From: Sorangium cellulosum
GTDB lineage: Bacteria; Myxococcota_A; Polyangia; Polyangiales; Polyangiaceae
Assembly (NCBI RefSeq): GCF_004135735.1
Contig: NZ_CP012670.1
Location: 7,952,501-8,016,500, forward strand
Direction of reading: 5' to 3'
Length of the DNA: 64,000 bases
Part shown: piece after piece, positions 41,380 to 50,748 of the stretch
Position numbering within the stretch: the first letter of the stretch is position 1
Layout of the letters: each line of letters opens with the position of its first letter
Made by a program: the position numbers and the translations under genes
The notes under the pieces: generated by a model
What the model was told of the DNA's origin: nothing
Seen by the model: the letters and a program-made list of their open reading frames with translations, nothing else
The model's database searches: none

Positions 41380-43758
41380 TCAGCGCTCGTGGTACACGGC
41401 GACCACGGCCTCGGCGCGCCGGGTCACCTCGGCGCGGATGGCCTCGAAGCGCGGCGTGTCGCGCACGGGGTCGAGGACGGGGCAGCGCTCGATCCAGATC
41501 CGATCGAAGAGGCCGTCGGCCAGCGAGAGATCGAGCGCGGCCAGGGCGAGCTCCGGCTTGTCGAGGAAGCCCGCGAACTCCGCCTGGATCTGGCGCATGA
41601 ACGACGTGCGGCGCAGCGCCGCCGCCGGGGAGCTCGCGCCCGGCTCCGGCGCCGGACGGACCTCCGACAGCCGATCCGAGAGGAGCTCCTCGGCGAGCCG
41701 CGCGAACGCCGGGGAGATGCCCGGGAACGCCTCGGTCACGCGCCCCTGCGCGAGGTGCTCGACCACCGCCGGATCGCGCTGCCAGAGCGCGCGGCGGATG
41801 TGGAAGATGGTCGGGCCCGAGCCGCTGCCCGACTTCCCCAGCCGCTGGATCACCTCCTCGGCCTCCGACCAGCGGCCGAAGAGCGCGTGGGCGCGCGCCA
41901 GCGCGTGCACCGCGAGCACCACGTCCGGATCGCGCGCCATCGCGGACTGCGCCAGCCGCGCGCCCTCCTCGTACGCGCCGCACTCGATCAGGATGTGGCC
42001 GATGAGGCCCTCGACCTCGGCGTTCCCGCTGCGCCCAGCGCGCGCGGCCCGGAGCTCCCGCATCGTGCCGACCACGTCGAGGCGCTGGAACCGCACCGAC
42101 GCCATCGCCAGCCGCGCGTCCGGGAGATCCGGCGCCGCGGCGAGCGCGCGCGCCGCCGCCTGCGTGGCCAGGTCGCCGCCCCGGTCGGTGAAGAACCAGA
42201 GGCGCGAGCGCGCCAGCGCGTACGCCGACAGGATCATCGGATCGTCGGGCGCGCGCGCGAGCGCCTGCTCGAACAGCCCGATCGCGCGCTCCTGGTGCTC
42301 CGGCCAGAACCTCCGGTACTCGTGGCGCCCGCGCAGGAACAGATCCAGCGCGATCGGGTCGCTCGGCGCGGTGCGGCTCCGGGCGGCCACGTCCAGCGTC
42401 AGCGCCGCCGCGACCGCCTCGGCCACCTCGTCGTTGATGCGCAGCACCTCGGCCTCGGGGCGGTCGAAGCGCTTCGCCCAGAGCTGGAACCCGTCGGTGA
42501 CGCTGACGAGCCGCGCGCTGATCCGCACCATCCCGTCGCGCCGCCGCACCGACCCGCCGACGACGACCTGCACCCCGAGCTCGCGCCCGAGCTCGCGCGG
42601 ATCGAGCTCGGCGCCCGGACGCTGCGGCATCGTCCCGCGCGGCCTCACCCTCAGGCCCGGGGTCATGGAGAGCGTGTCGATGAGATCGTCGGTGAGCTCC
42701 TCGGCCAGGTACGCGTCGGACGGGGCGCCCTGGTTGACGAACGGGAGGACCGCGACGCTCTTGCCGCCCTGCGCGATCACCCCGGAGCCGGACATGGACG
42801 GCCGCTCGGGCGCGGGCGCGATGGGCGGGGGGACCGTGGCCGGGCGCGTGAGCGAGGCGAGCTCCTGCGCGACGCGGTCGACCGACGGGTACCGCTCGTC
42901 GCGCGAGCGCGCCATGCAGCGGACCACCACGCGCACGAGCGCCTCGGGTAGATCGGGGCGCTTCTGCCGCGGGTCGGGGGGGTCGGCGACGAGCCGCGCG
43001 GCGGCGACGGCGAGCGGCGCCTCGCCCTGCCAGGCGCGCTCGCCCGTGAGCATCTCGTAGAGCATCGCGCCGAGCGCGTAGAGGTCGGCGCGCTCGTCGA
43101 TGTCCTGGGCGCCCTGCACCTGCTCGGGCGCCATGTACGCCGGCGTCCCGAGGACGGCGCCGAGCGTCTTGCTCGCCCCGCCGTCCGGCGTCAGCGCGCG
43201 CGCGATCCCGAAGTCGGTCAGGGCGACGCGCCCGTCGCGCGCGAGCAGCACGTTGTCCGGCTTGAGGTCGCGGTGGATGACGCCGGCCCGGTGCGCGGCC
43301 CGGAGCCCCGCGCAGACGCTCTCCACGATGTCGAGCGCCCGGCACACGGGGAGCCGCTCGCGCGCGAGCAGCGCGGCGAGCGGCTCGCCGTCGATGAACT
43401 CCATGGTCAAAAACCGGTCGCCGTCGTGCTCGCCGATGTCGAAGACCCGCGCCACGTTCGGGTGCGTCACCTTGCGCGAGAGCCGCACCTCGCGCCGGAA
43501 CCGCTCGATCACCTCGGGGGCGCCGCTGAGCTCACGGCGCAGCACCTTGACCGCGACGATCTCGTCGAGCTCGCGGTCGCGCGCGCGGTACACGCTGCCC
43601 ATCCCGCCGACGCCGACCAGCCCGAGGAGCTCGTAACGGCCGGCGAGCACCTGCCTCGGGCCGGTCGAGGCGGCGTTCGCAGGCTCGGCGCCGTCCCCGA
43701 CGCCGCTCTCCGGCGGCGGGAGCGCCTGGGTTGTGTCGTCCTTGAGGCTTTGCGGCAT
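41380..43758 (-). CDS. Ser/Thr protein kinase with TolB-like and TPR domains
   Basis: This 792-residue signalling protein has an N-terminal Hanks-type kinase domain: VGVGGMGSVYRA (about residues 48-59), VAVKVL with Lys71, IHRDLKPDNVLL (161-172), TDFGIA (181-186) and MAPEQVQG (APE). A proline-rich linker leads to a TolB-N/adenylate-cyclase-associated type domain starting KSVAVLPFVNQGAPSDAYLA, which includes VVVGGSVRRRDGMVRISARL. The C-terminal half is TPR-like (AIGLFEQALARAPDDPMILS, AEEVIQRLGK). No membrane segment was found. It is divergent from the ABC operon. Such hybrid kinases are typical of myxobacteria. Substrates are unknown. Confidence 0.9.
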   Translation of the reverse strand: MPQSLKDDTTQALPPPESGVGDGAEPANAASTGPRQVLAGRYELLGLVGVGGMGSVYRARDRELDEIVAVKVLRRELSGAPEVIERFRREVRLSRKVTHPNVARVFDIGEHDGDRFLTMEFIDGEPLAALLARERLPVCRALDIVESVCAGLRAAHRAGVIHRDLKPDNVLLARDGRVALTDFGIARALTPDGGASKTLGAVLGTPAYMAPEQVQGAQDIDERADLYALGAMLYEMLTGERAWQGEAPLAVAAARLVADPPDPRQKRPDLPEALVRVVVRCMARSRDERYPSVDRVAQELASLTRPATVPPPIAPAPERPSMSGSGVIAQGGKSVAVLPFVNQGAPSDAYLAEELTDDLIDTLSMTPGLRVRPRGTMPQRPGAELDPRELGRELGVQVVVGGSVRRRDGMVRISARLVSVTDGFQLWAKRFDRPEAEVLRINDEVAEAVAAALTLDVAARSRTAPSDPIALDLFLRGRHEYRRFWPEHQERAIGLFEQALARAPDDPMILSAYALARSRLWFFTDRGGDLATQAAARALAAAPDLPDARLAMASVRFQRLDVVGTMRELRAARAGRSGNAEVEGLIGHILIECGAYEEGARLAQSAMARDPDVVLAVHALARAHALFGRWSEAEEVIQRLGKSGSGSGPTIFHIRRALWQRDPAVVEHLAQGRVTEAFPGISPAFARLAEELLSDRLSEVRPAPEPGASSPAAALRRTSFMRQIQAEFAGFLDKPELALAALDLSLADGLFDRIWIERCPVLDPVRDTPRFEAIRAEVTRRAEAVVAVYHER

Positions 43759-43870
43759 CGGGGAATCCAGGCGACCGTTGTCCCCCCCGGATCAGGCTAG
43801 CCCAGGACGGGCAGGGCGATCATCCGTCGTCGCAGAGATCCAGCGGGAACGGTGCTAGGCTGCACCGTCC

Positions 43871-44923
43871 ATGGCAGCGGCGTCGAGCGCCATCGCAGTC
43901 GAGTCCCTCTCCAAGACCTACCAGGTCCACGAGCGCGCCGCGGGGTTCTCGGCGACCGTGCGGTCGGTGTTCCGGCGCCGCACCCGGGTCGTCCACGCGG
44001 TCGAGGACCTCTCGTTCTCGATCGCGCCGGGCGAGCGCGTCGGTTTCCTCGGCCCGAACGGCGCCGGCAAGACGACGACGCTCAAGGTGCTCTCCGGGCT
44101 GCTCCACCCCTCCGGCGGCCGGGTCCGGGTCGCGGGCTTCGTGCCGCAGTACCGCGAGGCCGGCTTCCTGAAGCGGATCACGCTCGTGATGGGCCAGAAG
44201 CAGCAGCTACTCTGGGACCTGCCGCCCGTCGAGACCTTCGCCCTGAACCGCGCCATCTACGGGATCAGCGACGCGGAGTTCCGGGAAACCATGGCAGAGC
44301 TGGAAGAGCTGCTGGGGATCGCCGAGATCGCGGCGAAGCCGACGCGGCAGCTCTCGCTCGGCGAGCGCATGAAGTGCGAGCTGGCGGCCGCGCTGCTGCA
44401 CCGGCCGGAGATCCTGTTCCTCGACGAGCCGACGATCGGGCTCGACGTGTCGATGCAGCTCGGCGTCCGCGAGTTCGTGCGCCGCTACAACGAGCAGCGG
44501 GGGGCCACGATCGTGCTCACGTCCCACTACATGGACGACGTGGCGGCGCTCTGCCCGCGGGTGATCGTCATCGACAAGGGGCGGCTGCGCTACGACGGCG
44601 ATCTCGCGTCGCTCGTCCGCAGCGTGCGCCCGCACAAGCGGATCGCGCTGCGCTTCGGGGGGCCCGTCGACCGGGCGCTGCTCGAGCGCGTCGGCGCCGT
44701 GCTGTCGCTCGATCCGGGCCGGGCGGTGCTGCAGGTCCCGCAGGAAGAGCTGCGCCAGGCGATGAGCTGGCTGCTCGGCCAGACGGACATCGCGGACCTC
44801 ACGGTCGAGGATCCGCCCCTGGAAGAGGTGATGCGCGAGCTCTTCGCCGGCGGCGACGGCGAGGACGCCCGCGCCGAGCCCGCGGGCGCGCCGGCGCGCG
44901 CCGGGGGTGAGGCCGCGCCGTGA
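43871..44923 (+). CDS. ABC-2 type exporter, ATP-binding subunit
   Basis: This 350-residue ATPase powers an exporter made with the two permeases downstream. It has Walker A in GFLGPNGAGKTTTLKVLSGL, the Q-loop region VMGQKQQLLWDLPP, the signature QLSLGERMKCELAAALLHRP (LSLGE), Walker B EILFLDEPTIGLDVSMQLGV and the H-loop IVLTSHYMDDVAALCPRVIV. The C-terminal part (from about residue 240) is a regulatory extension. It is of the NatA / COG4586 kind that pairs with two different permeases. Its stop overlaps the next start as GTGA. Confidence 0.93.
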   Translation: MAAASSAIAVESLSKTYQVHERAAGFSATVRSVFRRRTRVVHAVEDLSFSIAPGERVGFLGPNGAGKTTTLKVLSGLLHPSGGRVRVAGFVPQYREAGFLKRITLVMGQKQQLLWDLPPVETFALNRAIYGISDAEFRETMAELEELLGIAEIAAKPTRQLSLGERMKCELAAALLHRPEILFLDEPTIGLDVSMQLGVREFVRRYNEQRGATIVLTSHYMDDVAALCPRVIVIDKGRLRYDGDLASLVRSVRPHKRIALRFGGPVDRALLERVGAVLSLDPGRAVLQVPQEELRQAMSWLLGQTDIADLTVEDPPLEEVMRELFAGGDGEDARAEPAGAPARAGGEAAP

Positions 44924-45726
44924 GCGGGATCGAGCGGGCGCTCCGGGCCTTCCCCACGTTGCTCCGCGTCGGCCTCGCGGCCGCGCTGGCGTACCGGGCC
45001 GAGATGCTGATCTGGATGCTCACGACGACGATGCCGCTCGTGAGCCTCGCGCTCTGGTCGGCGGTCGCCGAGAGCGCGCCGGTCGGCCGCTTCGGCGCGG
45101 ACGACTTCACGGCGTATTTCCTGACGATCCTCATCGTCCGGCAACTGACCGGATCGTGGCTCGTCTGGGAGATGAACATGGAGATCAAGAGCGGCGTCCT
45201 CTCGCAGCGCCTGCTCAAGCCGATCCACCCGCTCATCGCCTACGCCGCCGACAACCTCGCCGCGATCCCGCTGCGGGCGGCGCTCTGCCTGCCCATCGCG
45301 ATCATCGCCCTCGCGGTGACGTCGGGCGACAGGTTCCACCCGACGTTGCCCGAGGTCGGGCTCTGGGCCGCCTCGCTCGTCGGCGCCTGGCTGATCAACT
45401 TCTTCACGATGGCCCTCATCGGCTCGCTCGCGTTCGTGATCGAGAGCTCGACCGCCGTGTTCGACGTCTACCTCGCGGCCTTCATGGTCTTCGCCGGCTA
45501 CCTCGTCCCGCTCGAGCTCTTCCCCGCGTGGCTCGGCGACGTCGCGCGGGTCCTGCCGTTCCGCTACAGCCTCGCGTTCCCGGTCGAGCTCATGACCGGC
45601 CTGCTCGAGCCGGGCCGCGCGCTCTCCGAGCTCGCCGTGCAGTGGGCGTTCGCGGCGGGCACCGCGGCCCTCGCGCTCGTCGCGTGGCGCGCCGGGGTCC
45701 GGCGGTTCTCGGCGTTCGGCGGGTGA
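44920..45726 (+). CDS. ABC-2 type exporter permease 1
   Basis: This 268-residue membrane protein has six hydrophobic segments (for example TLLRVGLAAALAYRAEMLIW, LSQRLLKPIHPLIAYAADNL region, VGLWAASLVGAWLINFFTMA, FMVFAGYLVPLELFPAWLGD and ALALVAWRAGV) and matches the ABC-2 permease type of COG4587. It starts with GTG at 44920, overlapping the ATPase stop by four bases, and its own stop overlaps the next GTG the same way. The substrate is not clear from sequence; related systems export antibiotics, viologens or lipids. Confidence 0.88.
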   Translation: MSGIERALRAFPTLLRVGLAAALAYRAEMLIWMLTTTMPLVSLALWSAVAESAPVGRFGADDFTAYFLTILIVRQLTGSWLVWEMNMEIKSGVLSQRLLKPIHPLIAYAADNLAAIPLRAALCLPIAIIALAVTSGDRFHPTLPEVGLWAASLVGAWLINFFTMALIGSLAFVIESSTAVFDVYLAAFMVFAGYLVPLELFPAWLGDVARVLPFRYSLAFPVELMTGLLEPGRALSELAVQWAFAAGTAALALVAWRAGVRRFSAFGG

Positions 45727-46517
45727 GCGGCGTGCGGTACCTCCGGCTGCTCGCCACGCAGCTCCGCGTGTCCCTCGCGCTCGGGATGCAGTACCGGTGG
45801 GACTTCCTGCTCGGCGCGGTGATGACCGTGGTCTGGACGCTCGTCGGGCTCGTGCCGCTCCACATCGCGCTCGCCGCCCGCCCGCCCGTCGAGGGCTGGA
45901 CGTACGAGCGGGCGCTCGTGGTCGTCGGGTGGTTCACGCTGCTCAAGGGCGTGCTCGAGGGGGCCGTGAACCCGTCGCTCCTCAGCGTCGTCGACCAGAT
46001 CCGGAAAGGCACGCTCGATTTCACGCTGCTCAAGCCGGCGGACGCGCAATTCCTCGTCTCGACGGCCCGGTTCGAGGTGCGCAAGGTCGTGGACGCCGCC
46101 GCCGCCGTGGCGATCTTCGCCTACGCCTTCACGAAGATGGGCCGCGCCCCCGCGCCCGCCGACATGGCGCTCTCGCTCGGCCTGCTCGTGACCGCGACGC
46201 TGGTGCTCTACTCCATCTGCATCCTGGTCATCTCCGCCGCGTTCTGGGTGGTGCGGCTCGACAACCTGGCCTACCTCTTCAACTCCCTGTTCGACTTCGC
46301 GCGCTGGCCGGTCACGGTCTTCAAGGGGTTCTGGCGCATCGTCTTCACCGTGATCGTCCCGCTGGCGCTGATGACCACCTACCCCGCGGAGGCGATGCTC
46401 GGCACCATCGCCTGGCGCACCGCCGCGGCCGCGGCGCTCGGCGCGCTCGCCTTCGGCGTCGTGGCGCGCGCGGTGTGGAAACGAGCGATAGGGCGGTATA
46501 CGTCGGCGTCGAGCTAG
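45723..46517 (+). CDS. ABC-2 type exporter permease 2
   Basis: This 264-residue membrane protein completes the exporter. It has about six membrane segments (LGAVMTVVWTLVGLVPLHIA, VVVGWFTLLKGVLEGAVNPS, AVAIFAYAFTKMGRAP, LGLLVTATLVLYSICILVIS, IVFTVIVPLALMTTYPAEAM) and the pattern VVDQIRKGTLDFTLLKPADA of COG3694-type subunits. GTG 45723 overlaps the upstream TGA, so all three ABC genes form one operon from 43871. The operon ends near 46517; nothing of note lies in the 150 bases before the next gene. Confidence 0.88.
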   Translation: MSGVRYLRLLATQLRVSLALGMQYRWDFLLGAVMTVVWTLVGLVPLHIALAARPPVEGWTYERALVVVGWFTLLKGVLEGAVNPSLLSVVDQIRKGTLDFTLLKPADAQFLVSTARFEVRKVVDAAAAVAIFAYAFTKMGRAPAPADMALSLGLLVTATLVLYSICILVISAAFWVVRLDNLAYLFNSLFDFARWPVTVFKGFWRIVFTVIVPLALMTTYPAEAMLGTIAWRTAAAAALGALAFGVVARAVWKRAIGRYTSASS

Positions 46518-46667
46518 CCAATTCCGCGAGGCGCGCGTGAGGGCGTGATTTCGCTGGCATCCTGTTCCGACCACGGTTGAAATCGGGTTGCGCCACGCGG
46601 GGAGCTCGGGCACTTGCCCGCACGCCGCGAGGCGGACGACGCTCGGGCACCGGAGGAGGAGACAGGG

Positions 46668-48545
46668 GTGAAGAACGGAGACGGGCTCACGCTCGAGGAG
46701 CTCGGGCGGAACCTCCTTGAAGCCACGGTCACGGAGGAGGTGGTCCGCGGGCGGGTGACAGCCCTTCTTCCGCTCGCGCGCCGCGAGGAGAGAGCGCTCA
46801 ACGTCCTCGGGAAGGACTCACGCCTGACCGTGGAGCCAGCGGCCGGCGACGTGGTGGTCACGCGCGGGCTGAGCGGGGCGTTCGAGGTCTCGCTCCCGCA
46901 CACGCTGACGGTCCGGGTCGAGACGGGCGAGGTGACCGCGGCGCACGAGCTCGGCGCGACGATCGTGCTGCGCATCACGCCGACGCCGCGCGCGCCGCTC
47001 GCGATCTTCCTCGACGTCACGGAGCCGGTCCCGGAGTCCGTGTCGCTCGCCGAGGCGCCGGCCCTCGCGAACGATTACCTGCGCGGCCGGATCGCGGAGG
47101 AGATCCGGAAAGAGCTGCTCCGCCTCACGCGCGCCCGGATCGCGGAGACGGTCGCCGAGCGCACGCTCGACCTGGAGGCGCTGCTCGGCCGCGCGCTCGC
47201 GGCCGGGCCGGGCGCGCACGACGCCCCCCCGCCGAGCCGGGTGCGCGGGGCGGGCGCGCGGCCCGCCGCGCCCGGGCGCCCGCAGGGCGATCGAGCGCGC
47301 GAGATGGATGCGCAGCTCAGGTTCTTCGGAGACGCCATGTCCCTCCAGGTGTGGACGGCGCTCCCGGACGGCACGCTGAGCTTCGTGAACCGGGCCGCCC
47401 TGGATTACTTCGATCGCACGGAAGAGCAGATGGCCGGCGACGGCTGGCTCTCGGTGCTGCACCCGGACGACGTCCACAAGGCGATCGAGGAGTGGCCGCG
47501 GTGCCTGGAGACGGGGCAGCCGTACGAGGTCGAGGTCCGCCTCCGGTGCGCGGCCGACCAGAGCTACCGGGAGCACGTGGTCCGCGCGCTGCCGCAGCGC
47601 GATCCGGCGGGGAACGTCACCCGGTGGCTCGGCCACAACATCGATGTGTCCTACATGCGCCGCACCGAGGCCGCCCTGCGGCGGAGCGAGGCGCGCTACC
47701 GGCTCTTCGCCGAGGCGTCGAACGAGGGCGTCTGGTTCTGGGATCTCCGCGAGGACACCATCGAGTGGAGCGATCGCATGCTCGAGATGATGGGGGTCCG
47801 CCGCGAGGCGTGGGGCGGGACCTTCATGGACTTCTTCGAGCGCCTGCACCCCGACGACCGGAGCGCCATCCAGGACGGGCTGAGGGCCCACCTCGAGGAG
47901 CGCCGGCCGTTCGACGTCGAGGTCCGGCTCCGGCACGGGGGCGGCGAGTACCGGACGATGCGCACCCGCGGCAAGGCGGAGTGGGACGAGAAGGGCGTGC
48001 CGTTCCGGATGGCCGGCGGCGCGCTCGACATCACCGAGCAGAAGCGGCATCAGGCCATGCTCAAGGAGCGGCTCGAGATCATCGAGCAGCAGCAGGAGGC
48101 GATCCGGGCGCTGTCCACGCCGATCATCGAGGTCTGGAAGGGGGTCCTGACCATGCCCGTGCTCGGCGTGCTCGACGCGCAGCGGTCCCGGCAGATGATG
48201 GAGGTGCTGCTCGAGGCGGTGGCGCGGACCCGGTGCCGCCACGCGATCATCGATCTGACCGGGGTGAGCGCGCTCGACACGACCACGGCCGATCACGTGC
48301 TCAAGCTCATCGACGCGGTCGCGCTGCTCGGGGCGCAGGGCATCGTCGTGGGCATCCGGCCGGAGGTGGCGCAGACGGTGGTGTCGCTGGGGCTCGATCT
48401 GTCGCACATCAAGACGCTCTCGAACCTGAGGGAGGCGCTCCTCTTCGCCATGCAGTCGAGCGGGGTGTCCGTCCGGCGGCGGCGGCGCGGCGCGGGCCGA
48501 GGCCGCGGCGGCGCGGACGACGCGGGGCGCGACCTCGCCCGATGA
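46668..48545 (+). CDS. PAS-PAS-STAS (RsbR-like) sensory protein with novel N-terminal domain
   Basis: This 625-residue cytosolic protein has three parts. Residues about 1-170 contain no recognised family (LTLEELGRNLLEATVTEEVV, LTVEPAAGDVVVTRGLSG, TLTVRVETGEVTAAHELGAT). Two PAS domains follow (SFVNRAALDYFDRTEEQMAG with VEVRLRCAADQSYREHVV; GVWFWDLREDTIEWSDRMLE with ALDITEQKRHQAMLKER). The C-terminal STAS domain (VLTMPVLGVLDAQRSRQMME, HAIIDLTGVSALDTTTADHV) is the anti-sigma-antagonist type used by RsbR in the stressosome. GTG 46668 follows GGAGGAGGAG. No switch kinase gene is adjacent. A Lys/Arg-rich tail ends the protein. Confidence 0.85.
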   Translation: MKNGDGLTLEELGRNLLEATVTEEVVRGRVTALLPLARREERALNVLGKDSRLTVEPAAGDVVVTRGLSGAFEVSLPHTLTVRVETGEVTAAHELGATIVLRITPTPRAPLAIFLDVTEPVPESVSLAEAPALANDYLRGRIAEEIRKELLRLTRARIAETVAERTLDLEALLGRALAAGPGAHDAPPPSRVRGAGARPAAPGRPQGDRAREMDAQLRFFGDAMSLQVWTALPDGTLSFVNRAALDYFDRTEEQMAGDGWLSVLHPDDVHKAIEEWPRCLETGQPYEVEVRLRCAADQSYREHVVRALPQRDPAGNVTRWLGHNIDVSYMRRTEAALRRSEARYRLFAEASNEGVWFWDLREDTIEWSDRMLEMMGVRREAWGGTFMDFFERLHPDDRSAIQDGLRAHLEERRPFDVEVRLRHGGGEYRTMRTRGKAEWDEKGVPFRMAGGALDITEQKRHQAMLKERLEIIEQQQEAIRALSTPIIEVWKGVLTMPVLGVLDAQRSRQMMEVLLEAVARTRCRHAIIDLTGVSALDTTTADHVLKLIDAVALLGAQGIVVGIRPEVAQTVVSLGLDLSHIKTLSNLREALLFAMQSSGVSVRRRRRGAGRGRGGADDAGRDLAR

Positions 48546-48661
48546 GGCGGACACCGGCGCCCTCGAGGACCTAGGATGCCGAGAGACCCCATGACGCGGA
48601 GCTCGAGCTCAAGATCTCCCGTGACTCCCCTGCCCGGCTGGCCCGGTGAGGGCTCGCCGTA

Positions 48662-50056
48662 TCACGCGGGCGAGCCGTTCAGTCCCCTCGGCGACCTGGC
48701 GCTCGATCCGCGCGCCGGGGTGCTCTCCATCGGACGGCGCAGCGTGAGCACGGCGCGGCAGCCGCCGCCCGGCGCGGCCTCGAGCCAGCAGTCGCCGCCG
48801 TGGCGGCGCGCCACCTCGCGCGCGAGCGGCAGGCCGAGGCCGAGGCCTGCGCGGTTCCGGCGCCGGCCCTCGCCGGTGCGGGTGAAGCGATCGAACACCG
48901 CGTCGCGCTCGCCAGGCGGCACGCCGGGACCGTGGTCGTCGACCTGGAAGACCACCCGGCCAGGCTCGGGCACGACCCGCAGGGTCACCGGCGCCCCCGC
49001 CGCGTAGGCGGCCGCATTGCGGAGGAGGTTCGCGACCGCCGCCTCCACGAGCGCCGGGTGCACGCGCAGCTCGGCGTCGCCCTGCGGCTCGATCCGGAGG
49101 GCGCAGCCGGCGCGCTCCAGCCCCGGCCGCTCGCGGTCCGCGGCCCTCTCCGCCAGCGCGACGGCGCCCGACGGCTCGAGGCCCTGCTCCACCTGGCCAG
49201 CGTCGATCCGGGCCAGCGCGAGCAGGCCCTCCACCAGCCCGCGCAGGCGCTCCACCTCCTCGCGCGCCGACTCGAGCACCTCGCGGTACTCGTCGGCCCC
49301 CCGGGGCCGGCGCAAGGCCACCTCGATCTCGCCGAGCATCGCCGCGACCGGCGTGCGCAGCTCGTGGGCCGCGTCCGCGGTGAAGCGGACCTGGGCGCGG
49401 TGGGCGGCGTCCAGGCGATCGAGCAGCGCGTTCATGGCGCCGAGCAAGGCGCGGAGCTCGTCCGGGCCCGCCTCGGTGAGGCGGTCTCCGCTCGCGAGCG
49501 TGGTCACGCGCGCGGCCTCGGCGCACGCGCGATCGAGCGGCGCGAGCGCGCGGCCCACCACGCGCCGGAGCAGCAGCGCTGCGCCCAGCGCGGCGGCGGC
49601 GGCGAGCGCGCCGTAGATGGCCGCGAAGGGGCCGACGCTGCGCGCGAGGGTGACGCGCGGGGCCGCGGCGGCGATCAGCACATGGTCGTCGCGTTCGCCG
49701 CGTTCGCCGCGCTGGTCCTCGACCTCGGCCAGCACGACCAGCACGCGGAGATCGCCGGCGTCCTCGGCGACGGGGCGCTCCGCGGCGAGCGCCTCTCGCG
49801 AGAGGCTCGCCGGGACGCGCGGGTCGCCCGGGCGCGAGATCCACACCGACACCGGCGAGCGGCTGTGCTCCACCTCCCACGCGCCGGGGGCCTCCGGGTG
49901 GGCGTGCTCGTGGGCCGCGGCGAGCAGCGCCCGATCGAGCGCGCGCACCTCGGCCTCGTGCAGCAGCGCGGCGGTGCCGACGCCGACGCCCGCGAGCGCG
50001 CCGAGCACCACGGCGACCGCGCCGGCGACCAGCGCGCCGGCCAGCGAGCGGCTCAC
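48662..50056 (-). CDS. sensor histidine kinase
   Basis: This 464-residue membrane kinase pairs with the OmpR-type regulator upstream. It has an N-terminal membrane segment (GALVAGAVAVVLGALAGVGV), a short extracytoplasmic sensor region, a second segment (GPFAAIYGALAAAAALGAAL), a HAMP-like stretch, the HisKA box ADAAHELRTPVAAML (His231) and the ATPase N/G boxes NLLRNAAAYAAGAPV, QVDDHGPGVP and AGLGLGLPLAREVARRHGGD. The ATG overlaps the regulator stop as ATGA (50053-50056), so the pair is coupled. The signal is not evident. Confidence 0.92.
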   Translation of the reverse strand: MSRSLAGALVAGAVAVVLGALAGVGVGTAALLHEAEVRALDRALLAAAHEHAHPEAPGAWEVEHSRSPVSVWISRPGDPRVPASLSREALAAERPVAEDAGDLRVLVVLAEVEDQRGERGERDDHVLIAAAAPRVTLARSVGPFAAIYGALAAAAALGAALLLRRVVGRALAPLDRACAEAARVTTLASGDRLTEAGPDELRALLGAMNALLDRLDAAHRAQVRFTADAAHELRTPVAAMLGEIEVALRRPRGADEYREVLESAREEVERLRGLVEGLLALARIDAGQVEQGLEPSGAVALAERAADRERPGLERAGCALRIEPQGDAELRVHPALVEAAVANLLRNAAAYAAGAPVTLRVVPEPGRVVFQVDDHGPGVPPGERDAVFDRFTRTGEGRRRNRAGLGLGLPLAREVARRHGGDCWLEAAPGGGCRAVLTLRRPMESTPARGSSARSPRGLNGSPA

Positions 50057-50724
50057 CGGGGCCGCTCCTCGAGGACGTAGCCGACGCCCCGTACCGTGTG
50101 GATCAGCGGGCGCGCGAAGCCGCGATCGACCTTGGCGCGCAGCGCGCTGATGGCCACGTCGACGACGTTGGTGCCAGGATCGTGGCCCAGGTCCCAGACG
50201 CGCTCCAGCAGGCGGGTGCGGCTGAGCACCCGGCCGGCGCTCTCCGCCAGCGCGCGCAGCAGCGCGAACTCCCTCGCGGTGAGGTGGATCTCCCGCCCGG
50301 CGCGCTCGACCCGGTGCGCCGAAAGATCGATGACCAGGTCGGCCACCTCGACGCGCTCGCCCCGCCCGGCGCGGCGCGATACGGCGGCGATGCGCGCCAG
50401 GAGCTCCTCGAAGGAGAACGGCTTGACCAGGTAGTCGTCGGCGCCGCCATGGAGGCCCTCCACGCGCTCGCCGACACGATCCCGCGCGGTGAGGCAGATG
50501 GCCGAGGCGGCGGCGCCGGCGCGACGGAGCTCGCGGATGAGGTCGAGGCCGTCGCCGTCGGGCAAGCTGCGGTCGACGAGGAGAAGGTCGAAATCGCCTT
50601 CGGCGAGCGCGCGCCGGGCGCCCGCGAGCTCCTCCTCCACGCGCACCTGGTGCCCCTCCTCGGCGAGGCCGCGCCGCAGGAAGCCCGCGATCTTGCGCTC
50701 ATCCTCGATGACCAGGATGCGCAT
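50053..50724 (-). CDS. OmpR-family response regulator
   Basis: This 223-residue regulator has a receiver domain with the phosphoacceptor Asp51 (DLLLVDRSLPDGDGLDLIRE), a Lys in YLVKPFSFEELLARI, and a C-terminal winged helix of OmpR type (VERAGREIHLTAREFALLRA, TRLLERVWDLGHDPGTNVVD, VDRGFARPLIHTVRGVGYVL). It binds DNA as a dimer on phosphorylation. Its partner kinase follows with an ATGA overlap. A membrane protein gene precedes it by 24 bases, so the three make one operon. Confidence 0.93.
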   Translation of the reverse strand: MRILVIEDERKIAGFLRRGLAEEGHQVRVEEELAGARRALAEGDFDLLLVDRSLPDGDGLDLIRELRRAGAAASAICLTARDRVGERVEGLHGGADDYLVKPFSFEELLARIAAVSRRAGRGERVEVADLVIDLSAHRVERAGREIHLTAREFALLRALAESAGRVLSRTRLLERVWDLGHDPGTNVVDVAISALRAKVDRGFARPLIHTVRGVGYVLEERPR

Positions 50725-50748
50725 GGCTCTCCGCGGCCGAGCCAGGGC

